From Paragordius varius (taxonomy: Eukaryota > Nematomorpha): a stretch of DNA of 64,000 nucleotides. The DNA lies in the NCBI GenBank assembly GCA_964247055.1, contig OZ176050.1, positions 14,136,001 through 14,200,000 of the forward strand. The letters run 5' to 3'. The notes beneath the pieces were generated by a model. It saw only the letters and a list, made by a program, of their open reading frames with translations. It had not been told where the DNA came from and searched no databases. Of this stretch, positions 51,558-61,479 are shown piece after piece (within the stretch, counting starts at the first letter, position 1; every line of letters starts with the position of its first letter). The position numbers and the translations under genes were made by a program.

Positions 51558-51998
51558 GTAAAAATGGAAATTATACTAATCAAACATCGAAAAAACTACA
51601 AGGGGAGTAAATTGTCAAACCATACTTTTAAACTAGAGTCACCAAAAATTTTTAAGGAGCCTAAAAAATATTTTTCAAAATACTGATAAATTAATAGTCT
51701 TTTGACACATTTGCAGATATTTATAATACAAATAAGTACTTCTGGGCCATAAAAAAGCACTTTCATAGCTTCATGTGGCCCGTGGGCCGCTGTTTAAGTA
51801 TAACTGCTTTAAACTTTGATACATCTCCATAAATTATATTACAAATTTAAAATATCTAATTTTCGATGGTCTATACCAATTAACTTATTCTCAAAAATCG
51901 AAATGAGTTATATTTTAATCTATATAAAATGAGTAATGTCATCTTTTACAAAAAATATTTGTCATTTTATTTTGCATTTTGTACGTATAATTTCAATT
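51558..51998. mobile_element. Tc1/mariner-like MITE, copy b
   Basis: Left end GTAAAAATGGAAATTATAC and right end TTTGTACGTATAATTTCAAT are inverted. It carries the same internal hAT-like end (GTGGCCCGTGGGCCGC, about 51775) as copy a at the matching place in block A. Confidence 0.58.
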
Positions 51999-52574
51999 TT
52001 TTCATACTTATATTAAAAGCTCGCTAAGAAACTTTATCGTAAGTTAGGAATTCGGGTATAATGCTAACATAGAATATTTCAGGTTTTCAAAGAATCTCCC
52101 ATGATTTTTTTGAACGCTCCACACATTTGGAATGTGTTTTTACACGGAGTTTCTCGATGGATTTGCATATTTAGGATTGAGATCCGTAAATACCAAAACC
52201 ATTGTTAGGATATTTTTTTGATTAACTTTAACGGTAGGTTTTAAATTTCAAATGTCAAAGAATAAGCGACGTAATAAACATGCAAATGTCAAAATTTAAA
52301 CTAGCTTTTGGAGCAACAAAGATAGTGTTTAAGCATGGAAGCAGAAACTATTGTTAAAAATGTATATGGGGGTTTTTAATTGTTTGGGATTAGGTAAAAT
52401 TAACTTTTGTTTCATTATTTTGTTTGAGAAAAGGTGTATCTAGTCAAAAAAGAATTTCGTCTTTAAAACGTTGTCATCGGTTTACTGAAAGATGATTATA
52501 GGTCTCTCTCTTTTCTAATCGGTAAATAAACTTTCAAATTAAGGCTTTAGTGCTTTTAGTTAAAGAAGTTTATT

Positions 52575-52765
52575 ATTACAGTATCACATTTATGTTGGCC
52601 AATTGGTAATACAATACCGTATGATATAAATTTTGTCCAAAATTAAATAATATTTAATGCTGTCTGTAAGATAGTATAAAAATGTAATTAAAAAGGTTTT
52701 TTGTTTTTTACCAATGCGGTATTGTGTTGCCGATTGGCTAAATTCTAAACATAAATGTGCACACT
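52575..52765. mobile_element. Short inverted-repeat MITE
   Basis: Arms of about 40 bp: CCAATTGGTAATACAATACCG on the left and CGGTATTGTGTTGCCGATTGG on the right, with CATTTATGTT / AACATAAATG outside them. No gene. Confidence 0.65.
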
Positions 52766-53120
52766 TTATATTATTATTATTATAATTATTATTAATTTTG
52801 CCCTCTCTAAAATAAGACCAGTGGGTGTGATGGTAAAAAAACACTATATTACTTCTGGCAAGTTATTATACTCTAATAATGATAAATTGTATATTTTTTA
52901 TACATTTGCAAATTAATACTATGAAAAATTATAATTAATTGATGTTTAAAATTAGATCCAGTTAAATTGAGTGAGGAATGGGGGATCTCTCTCAAGATGA
53001 ACAAAATCCATTATATAAATAAACAATTTTTTTTGAAATATAATTAGAACTCAATTTACAACTTTTTGAATTTGTTGTTCATTTAATTTGTAATTGGGAA
53101 TTAATAAATGATTAATCTAA
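52766..53120. other. No recognised feature
   Basis: AT-rich sequence before the first supported exon of the APC1-like gene. Earlier exons of that gene may lie here but I could not support any. Confidence 0.4.
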
Positions 53121-53263
53121 TTTAAAGTGTTTAAACCAAAATGGTATGATCCAAATTTATATTGCCAAGGTCTTATATTGAACCTACGTTTTTTGGTTCT
53201 TGTATCATTTGTGATTTCTCAGATAAGACTGTTCAAAGTTGTAATAAGAGTGTTTTGCTCCTT
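53121..53263 (+). CDS. APC1-like gene, two short exons around a 26-bp intron
   Basis: An exon ending FKPKW at 53143 is split from 53170 onward by a 26-bp GT...AG intron (53144-53169) that joins TG and G into a tryptophan codon. The second part reads SYIEPTFFGSCIICDFSDKT then VQSCNKSVLLL. This fits, loosely, the APC1 segment just before its PC repeats, where SIGLLLG follows a hydrophobic turn. A GTATTAAT donor follows at 53264, but the open frame also runs on to 53320. The acceptor of the first piece is not settled. Confidence 0.35.
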
Positions 53264-53639
53264 GTATTAATAACTTGCTTATCAAAATCACATTATCAAT
53301 TTAAAGTGTTTATTTGTTAATCATATTATACAGACATATATAGTCAGTTAAATTTCGGTCGAAAAAAATAAAATCATTCAGGTGTATCATAAAAACGCAT
53401 AAAAAATTAGTCAAAAAGTATAAGTGTCTATTCACTGGTTTCTTCCTGATAAAATGAAGACGCTTAACCATATTAATAAATGGGCCATTTTTGCTATATA
53501 TTCAATAATTTAGGGTTTTTAAATTCTCTATTAACATTCTCTCTAATATCATAGCCTTTATATTAGTATATCATTGTTATTTATATAAAAATACTCTACA
53601 TTATATAATGTGAGATTAATAACTGTGCGTTTTGGCGTA

Positions 53640-53790
53640 GACGTCGCCGCGTGAAATGGCGGAAACGAAAGGGAGAACGTTGGCGTTGCGAGGCTCGTCG
53701 TATAATTTGCGTCATGGCGGTCTCTGCTTAGTTCTCGGTCTTTCCGCCAATCTCGCCTACCATGGCCCTAACTCTCATCACTTTTGGTAA
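53640..53790 (+). other. GC- and CpG-rich island inside the gene's intron
   Basis: About 150 bp above 55% G+C, in surroundings near a quarter. Contains a short hairpin (TGGCGGAAA near 53668 and TTTCCGCCA near 53745). A 44-codon open frame starts at ATGGCGGAAACG (53664) and runs to TAA. A second ATG has a strong ACCATGG context (53760) and is followed by a GTAATA donor. Could be a promoter with a first exon of another gene, or a foreign piece. Confidence 0.35.
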
Positions 53791-53904
53791 TAATCTAATC
53801 ACAATACTGAACCCACCCTACCAATTCCTTCTCATATGTGAATTATAAGCTTTTTTGAAATTGACATTTATTGAAAACATATTTTTGTTTAACTTTACAT
53901 TCGG

Positions 53905-56055
53905 CCAGTGGCGTACAGAGCATTTGCGGCGCCCGGGGCATAAAACTGTTATTGCGCCCTCCCCCTCCTTTCTTGAAAGTCAATAAAACAATTTAAAAAA
54001 GATACAAACGTCCTTAAATGCTGCATTAAAATTAATTTTAGAATCCTGCAATCTATGTTAAACCCAATCGATTCTTCTAAATATTTGATGCCAGAAAAAA
54101 ATTACTGTGAAAAAATTTCAATTTAAAACATGAATTAAAACGGATGTCACTAGTATTTGAAGTATATTTACTTAAATCTTTTAATAGCTCTCTCAAATCT
54201 ATTCCCTCACAATGGGATCAACTTGAACAGCACTCAATCTGGTGTCAGGCGCTTAACAGTATAGTTTATCTTTTAAAAGGTCCCATCTAATAGTTGAACG
54301 TAGTAAAAAGATATATTTTCAATTATTCCGAAACAGGTTACAACATTAACATCTTGTTTTGCTACCGTGACTCCTACTAAATTCTAGGAATGATTGTCAT
54401 CGTTGACATATATTGCTCTTTTATTTTTTTTAAGAATTCTTTGTTGAACGCATAAAACATGACCCAACATCATTTATCATAGCATTGAGTACAATATGAT
54501 AACGAATATTATCCATATTTAGATTTTCTAAAATTACATTTTAAATTGACATTGCATCTTTGCTGAAAAACTAAAAAAGACCCAAAAAGGATTTTTTGAC
54601 AACGTTCTTTTCTTATAATCAATAAACACATACCTGACAACTAATTTGTTCTCGATGGGCATTATCTGGCGTTGAGATATAAGTCCATAATATTTACTTT
54701 TTTTATGTCATCGATCAATTTAGCTTTAACTCTTGAAACTAAAAGATGTATAAATTCGTTTTGGATTTTGGGCGAAACATAGGATAAAGTGTTAGAAGAT
54801 TCAATTTTTCGCCTGTGTTTTCCCATTATTGGGTCAAACTGACCTACAAGAAGTTTTAGTAAAGATAAGAGGTTTTCAGATTTGGTGCTGAGTCATCTAG
54901 ATACATTAAACTTTTAACATGTCAAAAGAGAGATTTTGGGTGCTTAGAAATTTTATGCAGGCCAATATTAGATGTTTCCGATTGTATGTGAGCTTCTAGA
55001 CCATAATTAAATCCTGTTTTATTTATCAATCTTCTTTCTGCCTCTTTCCAAGTAGTAATGCTTTTCGATGATTGTATTTTCATGATGAATTAATTTATCT
55101 TTTCCTTCATTTATTAAAACCATGCGTAGTTATAAAAGATGATGGTAAGGAATTAGATCGTTCAAAAAGTAGGCAAAAAAACAATACATCTGTTCTTTGG
55201 TGAATATAAAAGCCAGGACCTCTTAACTTCAAATCCTTCTTTTTTACCGACCCGTCGAAAAAACCAAGATTGGGGCATTGAACGATTATTTTTGTTTCAA
55301 AGAGTTTGCATTTATTTTGAAATCCTTGAGAACCACGAATAATCATTTCTGTGCGAAGTTATTTATATATTACGGGAACATGATTATTAGTAAATTTTAA
55401 AAAGGCGACATCATGAAACTCAATAGGTATAGCGCTTGGAATTACTAATGGTATATTTATAGTTTTCTCATATCTATTGGATCTATAACTAGTGTATCAG
55501 GTGTATTTAAGTTATTATTATTAAGGAGTACCGTTATGTTTGAGTCGCATACACTTTTTTCAATGTTATGGTCAGATATTTTCGTCAAAAGGTTTGATAC
55601 TCATTTTCATTTTATTTGTTTAATTCTCTTTCTGGATTTTTCGTTTCCTATTTGCCTAACCACCGAGTTTAGGCATTTATATCTCATGAAAATGAAAGTA
55701 ATTATAAAATACAAGGCTGTATTAATAATAAAAACCTAACTTGTTAGAGATGGAATGAACTTGGGGATTTAAATGAAAAATTTGGATTTTGAAATTGAAA
55801 ATAATTAATATATAAATGCAATTGTTATAATAATTTAATTAAAGGCAATAATAATAGAATCAACAATATGTGCGTAATAACGTTTTTTATAATATTTTAT
55901 CTTGGTCTCATTTATTAATTTTTATATTATTTTAAGATTATTACGTAAATTGCTGAAAAATCTTAAAGTTATTATTATTTTTGCATAATTTAAATTTAAT
56001 TTAAAAATCATTTACGCGACCCTAAATAACGGCACCCCCTTGCCCCCTCCATCGA
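53905..56055 (-). mobile_element. hAT transposon (ZMYM1-like transposase), degraded
   Basis: The left end CAGTGGCGTACAGAGCATTT is followed by GCGGCGCCCGGGGC. The right side (TTGCTGAAAAATCTT; CCTAAATAACGGC) matches the MITE at 31047 but lacks the last bases of the terminus. On the minus strand a TTF-zinc-finger-like segment (about 55107-55346; FFDGSVKKKDLKLRGPGFYI) comes first. Then WKEAERRLINKTGF and LVGQFDPIMGKHRRKIESSN with YVSPKIQNEFIHLLVSRVKA (about 54700-54880), as in ZMYM1-like hAT transposases. Frame breaks are numerous. It lies in an intron of the APC1-like gene. Confidence 0.78.
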
Positions 56056-56142
56056 CATGATTATTAGTAATATTCGAAAATTCATAGATGTTTTAAACTA
56101 ATTATATTGTTGAGGAATATACATTAATATATTATTGTACAG

Positions 56143-56426
56143 TAAAAATTGAAATTATACGGACAAACGTAAAAATATAAAGACAATGTTTTTATTGAAA
56201 GACTGTTGTGCTTTTTTAAACTGGATTTTTTAAACATCTAATGTTTTAAATTACATATTATATCAAATAAGGATTTTGTATGATAACACAATCAATTATA
56301 TATTCTACAATCGTAATTAATTAGTTTTTATAGAAAGATCAAGGTTAGTATGGTTAGTTCTATGTTAAAAAAATATTTTCATATTTTTACGTTTTGCCCT
56401 TCTGTATAATTGTAGTTTTTACTGTA
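56143..56426. mobile_element. Tc1/mariner-like MITE, copy c
   Basis: Ends CAGTAAAAATTGAAATTATA and TATAATTGTAGTTTTTACTG are inverted and flanked by TA on both sides. The subterminal GGACAAACGTAAAAATATAA also has an inverted partner. It lies about 15 bp before an exon of the APC1-like gene. Confidence 0.8.
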
Positions 56427-56440
56427 ATAAACGGGAAGAG

Positions 56441-56843
56441 CATTTAGAAAGCACCAACTATGGAATCGATTTGGAAACACCAACTCGCATTTTAATTCTT
56501 CACTGTTCGACCTTTAATCAAAGTAATATTATTTACATTGAAAATTAAAAGATAACTAACAAATATTATATAAAAAATTCAAATTATTAATGTAATTGTG
56601 AAATATAAAGTCTCAACCCAAAACATTGACTCCCTTTATAAACTATTATTTTTTGCAAAAGAGAAATATTTTTTATCTTTATAACTTTGTAATACTAGTA
56701 CTACTGTTAAAGGCAAAGGAGGCAATTGGGAAAATAGTTTGAAACAATCGTTGAATGTTGAGAGCGCAGTTCTTTTCAGTCTCGGACTTTTGCATCAACA
56801 AACTTGCAATGAACATTTCACCAATATTATGTTAAGGAAATTG
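56441..56843 (+). CDS. ANAPC1: APC1-like anaphase-promoting complex subunit, PC-repeat exons
   Basis: Exon 56441-56522 reads HLESTNYGIDLETPTRILIL and HCSTFNQ. A 190-bp intron (56523-56712) joins A and GC into serine. Exon 56713-56843 reads KGGNWENSLKQSLNVESAVL, FSLGLLHQQTCNEHFTNIML, RKL, then GTATGG. This matches APC1 from memory: GTMDMSITRLLSIHI aligns with GIDLETPTRILILHC, and QVAAVVGIGLVYQGT with VESAVLFSLGLLHQQT. APC1 is the largest scaffold of the anaphase-promoting complex, the ubiquitin ligase that drives mitotic exit. PC repeats are helical pairs recognised by small residues before GL. The agreement of order and splice phase is the main support. Sequence is strongly diverged from vertebrate APC1. 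Confidence 0.6.
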
Positions 56844-56907
56844 GTATGGTATAGTATTGTGTAACATTAAAATTTAAATTTTTGAAGCCCCGATATGTAA
56901 TTTAAAT

Positions 56908-57207
56908 ATATACCATTTACACTTCAAATATACCCTTAAACACTTCAAATATACTCTTAAACAATTCAAATTCACTCCCTAAAAATAATTAAGTGTTTTT
57001 TAAGATTAAATAACCTATATTTTTACTATATTTTTAAAAAATGAAATATTGTTAATAATACTGAAAAAATAATAAACTGTCATAAAGATAACCGTATTAA
57101 CAATGAGTTATATTAGCTGCCCGAAACCACATTTTATTTTTAGCGTGAATTTAATTGTTCAACTGTGAATTTTTATTGATGAATTTGAATTGTAAATGGT
57201 AATATAT
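56908..57207. mobile_element. Small foldback element FB6
   Basis: Left arm has 21-bp units of CCCTTAAACACTTCAAATATA type, and the right arm has eroded inverted units (GTGAATTTAATTGTTCAAC). Ends are ATATACCATTTACACTTC and GAATTGTAAATGGTAATA, the family terminus. It is more decayed than FB1-FB5. Confidence 0.7.
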
Positions 57208-57779
57208 AATTATAAATAGTTGTTTAGAAAAAAAAATACTTCAACTTTATTATTTTTTGAATCCCTCAAACTTATATCTAGGGTTTTGCCCATTAGCCAA
57301 TGACCTAGAGTCATGACCTAGGTCTTGACCATGGTCACAACCACGAAAAAAATTACGTGAATCAATTTTTTTATTTTTTTAATTTTATAATTTTTAGGAA
57401 AACAAAACCTTATATTATTTATTTTACTGCTTTAAATATCATATGACACACTTTTCTTTACTTCCTAAATCAAATTACGAATGAAGAAAAATTTAAAATA
57501 AGTTCATTAAAATTATATGACAGAAGGTGATAATAGAAAGCAAGCTAAGTATTTAATTTCTTAAGTTTAGTCTTGAAAATTCTGTTTTCAAGAAGAAATT
57601 AGCCAAAACATTTAGCAAAATTTATTTTTACATCCTCAACTCTTAACATATTTGAAAATAAACATATTCTGAGATTCATCCATAGTTTAAAACCAAATTA
57701 TGTTATTCCAAATAGAAAACAGGGTTCCAATAAATTACTAGATTATGTTATGAAGACTATTAATAGAAGTTGATTAATA

Positions 57780-58075
57780 TGTAAAAATAATATTTCATTA
57801 ATCGTCAATTTCTTCACCATTATTCGTAGGAATGAAATAATTAATATTATTGGCCAAGGATTCCAAAAATCATTTTTTATTAGGTCTATTGACACATCTT
57901 ATCATAGAAAGATTGCCGAATATATCTATAACATAATGGAACCAATTATAAATATTGGAAATTTAAAAATTTATGCCATTGTGACTGATAGCGAACATGA
58001 AAGCTGCTGGAAATTTGATTAATAAAGAATATCTTAATATAATATGGCAATTGTACAAATTTAAATTATCAATAT
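57780..58075 (+). mobile_element. hAT remnant (DUF659-like segment)
   Basis: IIGQGFQKSFFIRSIDTSYH, then AEYIYNIMEPIINIGNLKIY, AIVTDSEHES and, in another frame, MKAAGNLINKEYLNI. This is the order of the DUF659 region of hAT transposases (FLKSIDASD ... VVTDNAANMKAAG). No terminal repeats could be assigned with confidence; GACCTAGGTC motifs near 57318 and 58190 are possible edges. Confidence 0.6.
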
Positions 58076-58223
58076 TGGTGAAAGTATAATTTTAAAAAAA
58101 TATATACTTTATGTAAAAACCTTTTTTATGTAATTATCAAGTATTTATGTATGTAGTTATTGATTATTGGCAATAACATATGGTATGACCTAGGTCGAAC
58201 CCCCTTTTGGTTTCATTTTCAAA

Positions 58224-58485
58224 TATAAATTTATGATGTAGAATGTTTCTCCATTCAAACTCAATGGGAATTTTACGGCAATAACAATGCCTCTAATGCT
58301 AACATTACCCATATTGGACAAAAGAGTAATTTGTTGTGTGCTGGACTAGCGCTTAAGCATTAATTTTGGCGTATTTCATTATATATTTAATTTTATATAG
58401 AGAGCTTGGAAAGAATCCAAAAGGCACACCGAAACACTTACACGGATTCAAGAAAAGCTTGGGGAATGCATTCTCAAAGAACAAT
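58224..58485 (+). CDS. APC1-like gene, exons around a 30-bp intron
   Basis: First part: THIGQKSNLLCAGLAL near 58308-58355, matching SYSLAAGLALG of APC1; its start and acceptor are not settled. A 30-bp GT...AG intron (58371-58400) follows. The second part (58401-58485), in the frame that joins the next exon in phase 0, reads ELGKNPKGTPKHLHGFKKSL and GNAFSKNN before GTAATT. The frame before and after about 58355 does not agree, a one-base problem that could be a real lesion, an unseen splice or an assembly error. Confidence 0.4.
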
Positions 58486-58589
58486 GTAATTCTCTTACTT
58501 TAATTAAGTAATTAGGCTAATAAAGGAATAATTTCAAATATTTCAAAGTTACGTCACAAATTGAAATTATAGGGTTATAACAATACCTG

Positions 58590-58818
58590 AAAATAAAAGA
58601 CCAATTGCTTCAAAAAAGCAATCATACTTTCAAACCATTAATCTTCACTTAAATTGTATAAAATTTTAAATAATAAAATGATAACCAAAATAACACTTCT
58701 ATCCCCTCAACTTAAAACGAATAGTTATGAATAAATATGGTTGTTTTTATTAATGTATTTATCATTTATATTTTAGTTTTTTACGTTTTGTCTCAAAATT
58801 TCCATTTTTACTTATTAC
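58590..58818. mobile_element. Tc1/mariner-like MITE, copy d
   Basis: The right end TTTTTACGTTTTGTCTCAAA then ATTTCCATTTTTAC matches the family terminus; the left side keeps only AATCATACTTTCAAACC. It lies in the 461-bp intron 58486-58946. Confidence 0.5.
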
Positions 58819-58946
58819 TATTAAGCGTTTTTAATTTTTTAAAAGGTATGTATTTAAGGCGTAAAGTAGTTTCATAAAATAATTTTATCAGTAATTATTT
58901 TCTTAATTTTAAATTTTTTTGGTAAAATTTATCTTTTATTGCTCAG

Positions 58947-59377
58947 TTGTCTATAAATGATACCTACTTTGGCGCAATGGTGGCTTTGCTAATCTTTTTT
59001 AGATCCAATTAGTAACTATTGATAATTTATTATTTATATAGTCTAATATCAATGTATACTCTTAGATCCTTTTCTAATCTTATTTGGTAATATTATTAAA
59101 TTTTTTATAAAAATATTAAATTTAATTAAATATTTGATATGACAGCAAAACATTGGTTGACTCTCACCTTATAATTCCGAATAAGCTTAAAGACGTTTTA
59201 ACCATCAAACCCGATTTTCTTATGATGAATATGATAACTATTTGGTTCATTCTCTATGATGAGATTGAAGATCCTTGCCATTTCATGAATCTTTCGATTC
59301 GACAAATGACACCAGAGTATGTGACATTACTTTTTAGAGAATATTTTTTTATACATAAAAAGTGGTCGAATAAATGA
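58947..59377 (+). CDS. ANAPC1: APC1-like anaphase-promoting complex subunit, two exons
   Basis: Exon 58947-59011 follows GCTCAG and reads LSINDTYFGAMVALLIFFRS N. A 134-bp intron (59012-59145) joins TA and C into tyrosine. Exon from 59146 reads KTLVDSHLIIPNKLKDVLTI, KPDFLMMNMITIWFILYDEI, EDPCHFMNLSIRQMTPE. Remembered APC1 aligns across the junction: CPGATLALAMIYLKTNN, then RSIADWL, then VKPEFLLLRTLARCLILWDD. This is the clearest stretch. A possible 21-bp intron at 59317-59337 (GTATGTG...TTTTTAG) keeps frame; without it the frame runs to TGA at 59375. The true 3' edge of the exon is unknown. Confidence 0.6.
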
Positions 59378-59624
59378 AAAAGCTTTTCATATATATTAAT
59401 GATTTTTCGGGTTACTTAACTTTTTATAATCCCTGATGGGTTTTTATAATTTAGGGTTTTTAAACATGTTAAGTGGCTACAACCTCCTCTAACATACTAT
59501 TATAAGGCTATAATACATCTGATTTCTAATATCATAGTTTGATCACTTATATATCTATTTTTGCTTATTGTTAAATAAAAAGAATAAAAATATATTTTTA
59601 TGGGGTCATATAATATAATTTTAG

Positions 59625-59786
59625 AACGGTGTAGAACAACATTTGTTGTTATGTAAAGAACTTCTCTCAGACGAATCCTCAATGAACAAAGTATTGGCTT
59701 TAATCAATGGAAACTTTCAGGATGCTCTTCAGATTATGTATTCACATTCATATAATATACAAAAGATACCTGCATATCAATCTTAA
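59625..59786 (+). CDS. APC1-like gene, possible next or last exon
   Basis: After a TAATTTTAG acceptor, 53 codons are open: NGVEQHLLLCKELLSDESSM, NKVLALINGNFQDALQIMYS, then TAA at 59784. LALINGNFQDALQIM fits APC1 LAMVMAGSGNLKVLQLC in place and order. A GTATTC donor inside at 59738 would end the exon after LQI. Without it, TAA and the AATAAA at 59792 would make this the last exon of a shortened gene. Confidence 0.45.
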   Translation, partial: NGVEQHLLLCKELLSDESSMNKVLALINGNFQDALQIMYSHSYNIQKIPAYQS

Positions 59787-59791
59787 TTTAT

Positions 59792-59797
59792 AATAAA
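59792..59797 (+). promoter_or_regulatory. Possible polyadenylation signal AATAAA
   Basis: AATAAA lies six bases after the TAA that closes the 59625 exon. In such AT-rich DNA the hexamer is common, so its use is uncertain. Confidence 0.3.
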
Positions 59798-60119
59798 GAG
59801 TCGCGATTTTTCATGTTAAAAATATATTCATATATTAGGATTAGGGTTGTTAAATAATGTTTAAATGGATATTTATATATCACAATCTCCTATATAAAAA
59901 TTAGCTAAATTTAATTTCGCAATGCGGCTCTTTATTAAACCATGACTTTAAATTATATATTCTAAGTATTGTGGCCAACAAAGTCCTATTGCAACCTCCC
60001 CGCGGTGTTGGCTGGGGCATGAAAATGCGCTAACGGCAAAGGCCAGTTTTCTAATGATCTGTAAAATCATTAGTTGTACACAAGGGCATGTGTTACGTAA
60101 AAAATTGCCTCAATAAACC

Positions 60120-60483
60120 ATGAAGTATAATAATATGAATATGAACTCAAAACTCCTAACCAGTGAGAACCGAATACTCAAAAGCTGCTTTCGCACACCA
60201 GAATTACCAATTTTCATTAAACAAACCGATAAAATCGACTATCTAATTCAAACCAACAGATTGCGTCTATACGGTCATACTCAGAAGAGACGCCACTCAT
60301 CCGTTAAAAACTGTTGAAAACATTAATGTTGATGGCAATAGAAGAAAGGGACGACCACTCTTTTCTTATAATGATAATATAAAAATGGACTTGAATCAAC
60401 GCAGCCTTTCCACAGAACAATGTAAGGATCGTAACTTATGGAGGAAACTACTTTGTGGATACAAAACTCCGAATATGGAGTCC
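60120..60483 (+). mobile_element. LINE 3' coding scrap
   Basis: TDKIDYLIQTNRLRLYGHTQ then, in another frame, NVDGNRRKGRPLFSYNDNIK and DLNQRSLSTEQCKDRNLWRK. This is the typical end of many LINE reverse transcriptases (RLRWFGH ... GRRRRGRP ... DR..WR). No RT core is adjacent. It differs in sequence from the RTE element at 31770. Confidence 0.65.
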
Positions 60484-60552
60484 TAAAATTATCCATCCAT
60501 CTAAGTATTGTCTTTTCAAAATCAATTTAATAATTTATTTTAATGCATTTAG

Positions 60553-60683
60553 ATTATGTAAAACGCCATATTCGCAGGCAAAGCCTTTGTCATTGCCTTA
60601 AAGTATTGCGGGATTCACGATTTCACTTTGGACCAAATGATGGTAGTACTTTACAAAAAATAAAATTATTTTACACAATGTGG
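60553..60683 (+). CDS. Short exon, APC1-like gene candidate
   Basis: GCATTTAG acceptor, then YVKRHIRRQSLCHCLKVLRD and SRFHFGPNDGSTLQKIKLFY, TMW, then a GTACGA donor. APC1 from memory has HLAHHMALGLLFLGGGRYSL and STSNSSIAALLCALYP at the corresponding place, and the pattern of Arg/Tyr-Phe, Ser/Asn-rich turn and Leu-Tyr fits. The phase does not join directly to the 59625 exon, so an exon between them is missing from my model. Confidence 0.42.
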
Positions 60684-61479
60684 GTACGATATGTTTGAAT
60701 CGGGAAAAATATATCGATCTTCATAGTTTAAAGTAAATGAATACAAATTACCTAGATGATATTAATAGCGAGTTTTACATAAGAAACTTGTAAGAGTACT
60801 TATATAACATAAGTTATGGTTTAGTTAATGTGATCAGATAGGCTGTTTTTCGCAGTACAGTACTGTGTTTAAACTGCGCCTGTACTGCACCCACTTTTGT
60901 ACTGCTTTTGTTAAATTAAAAAATTTAATATATAATAATTACTTTTTAATTATTCAAAAATATTATTTTTGAATTTAATATAGTATCCTCTGTAAAAATA
61001 ACCCCATGATTTATAAAGATATGGTTCATTTTGCGGTAAAAAACTGAAATTGACCTATTTTTAATTGGTTAATATTTTATTATCTCCTCGAATTATACAT
61101 AAAACTTAGGATTGCAGCCTTTCGCGCAGTGGCGAATAAATCTCCAACTCCACCGTATTTGACTAATGGCTCTTTCACTCAGGGCCGCAAAAAGAGGCGC
61201 CTCAAAATTTAAAATTAACAAAATATATTTATGATATTTTAATAAATGTTTGATCAGGTTTAGAAAGTTCATTTTTTGTTATCAAACGGAAAATTATATA
61301 AAAAATTGGATTCCCATACATATTATTTAAAATTTATCATATATGAATATGATTTCGAAATAACCTGTTTTATTATAAAATTAAGAATTTTTTACTCTAT
61401 ACTCATTAGGTTAAGAATAAACTATTTCTTAATTTTTTTCCTAAACTTTAATTTTTAGTTTTCTTATTTTTCACTTAAA
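60684..61479. other. No recognised gene
   Basis: AT-rich intron-like sequence. GTACTG repeats occur at 60857-60905. A hAT-like CAGTGGCG lies near 61138 with AGAGGCGCCTC near 61194, perhaps a solo hAT end. The open stretch 61276-61458 has no motif. Confidence 0.4.

Larger units (their letters stand above)
44816..52360. repeat. Block B of the A/B segmental duplication
   Basis: Begins with the last part of a satellite unit (44816-45150: TGTGCGTTTTGTGAACAAA; CCCATACTTTTGGCATATTC). It then follows block A in order: flank (45150-46424), exon 1 (46425), intron pieces (46498-47460, 49000-49740, 50480-50600), exon 2 (51341) and 3' flank to about 52360. Identity looks like roughly 75-80% outside gaps. 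Block B carries its own insertions: FB4, the 0.7-kb element and FB5. Block A carries R1, FB1 and the nested hATs instead. Confidence 0.78.
56844..58223. other. Intron of the APC1-like gene with two inserted elements
   Basis: Begins GTATGG after the PC-repeat exon. Holds foldback element FB6 and a hAT remnant. Apart from those no coding exon was supported. Confidence 0.5.

Noticed and set aside
53640-53790. tRNA, 5S rRNA or spliceosomal RNA gene
   Set aside because: I compared the GC-rich island with the remembered cores of these RNAs and found no box A/B pair or snRNA signature.
57290-58205. GACCTAGGTC palindromes as terminal repeats of the DUF659 hAT
   Set aside because: The sequences around the two sites do not pair beyond the palindrome, and no 8-bp target duplication was found.
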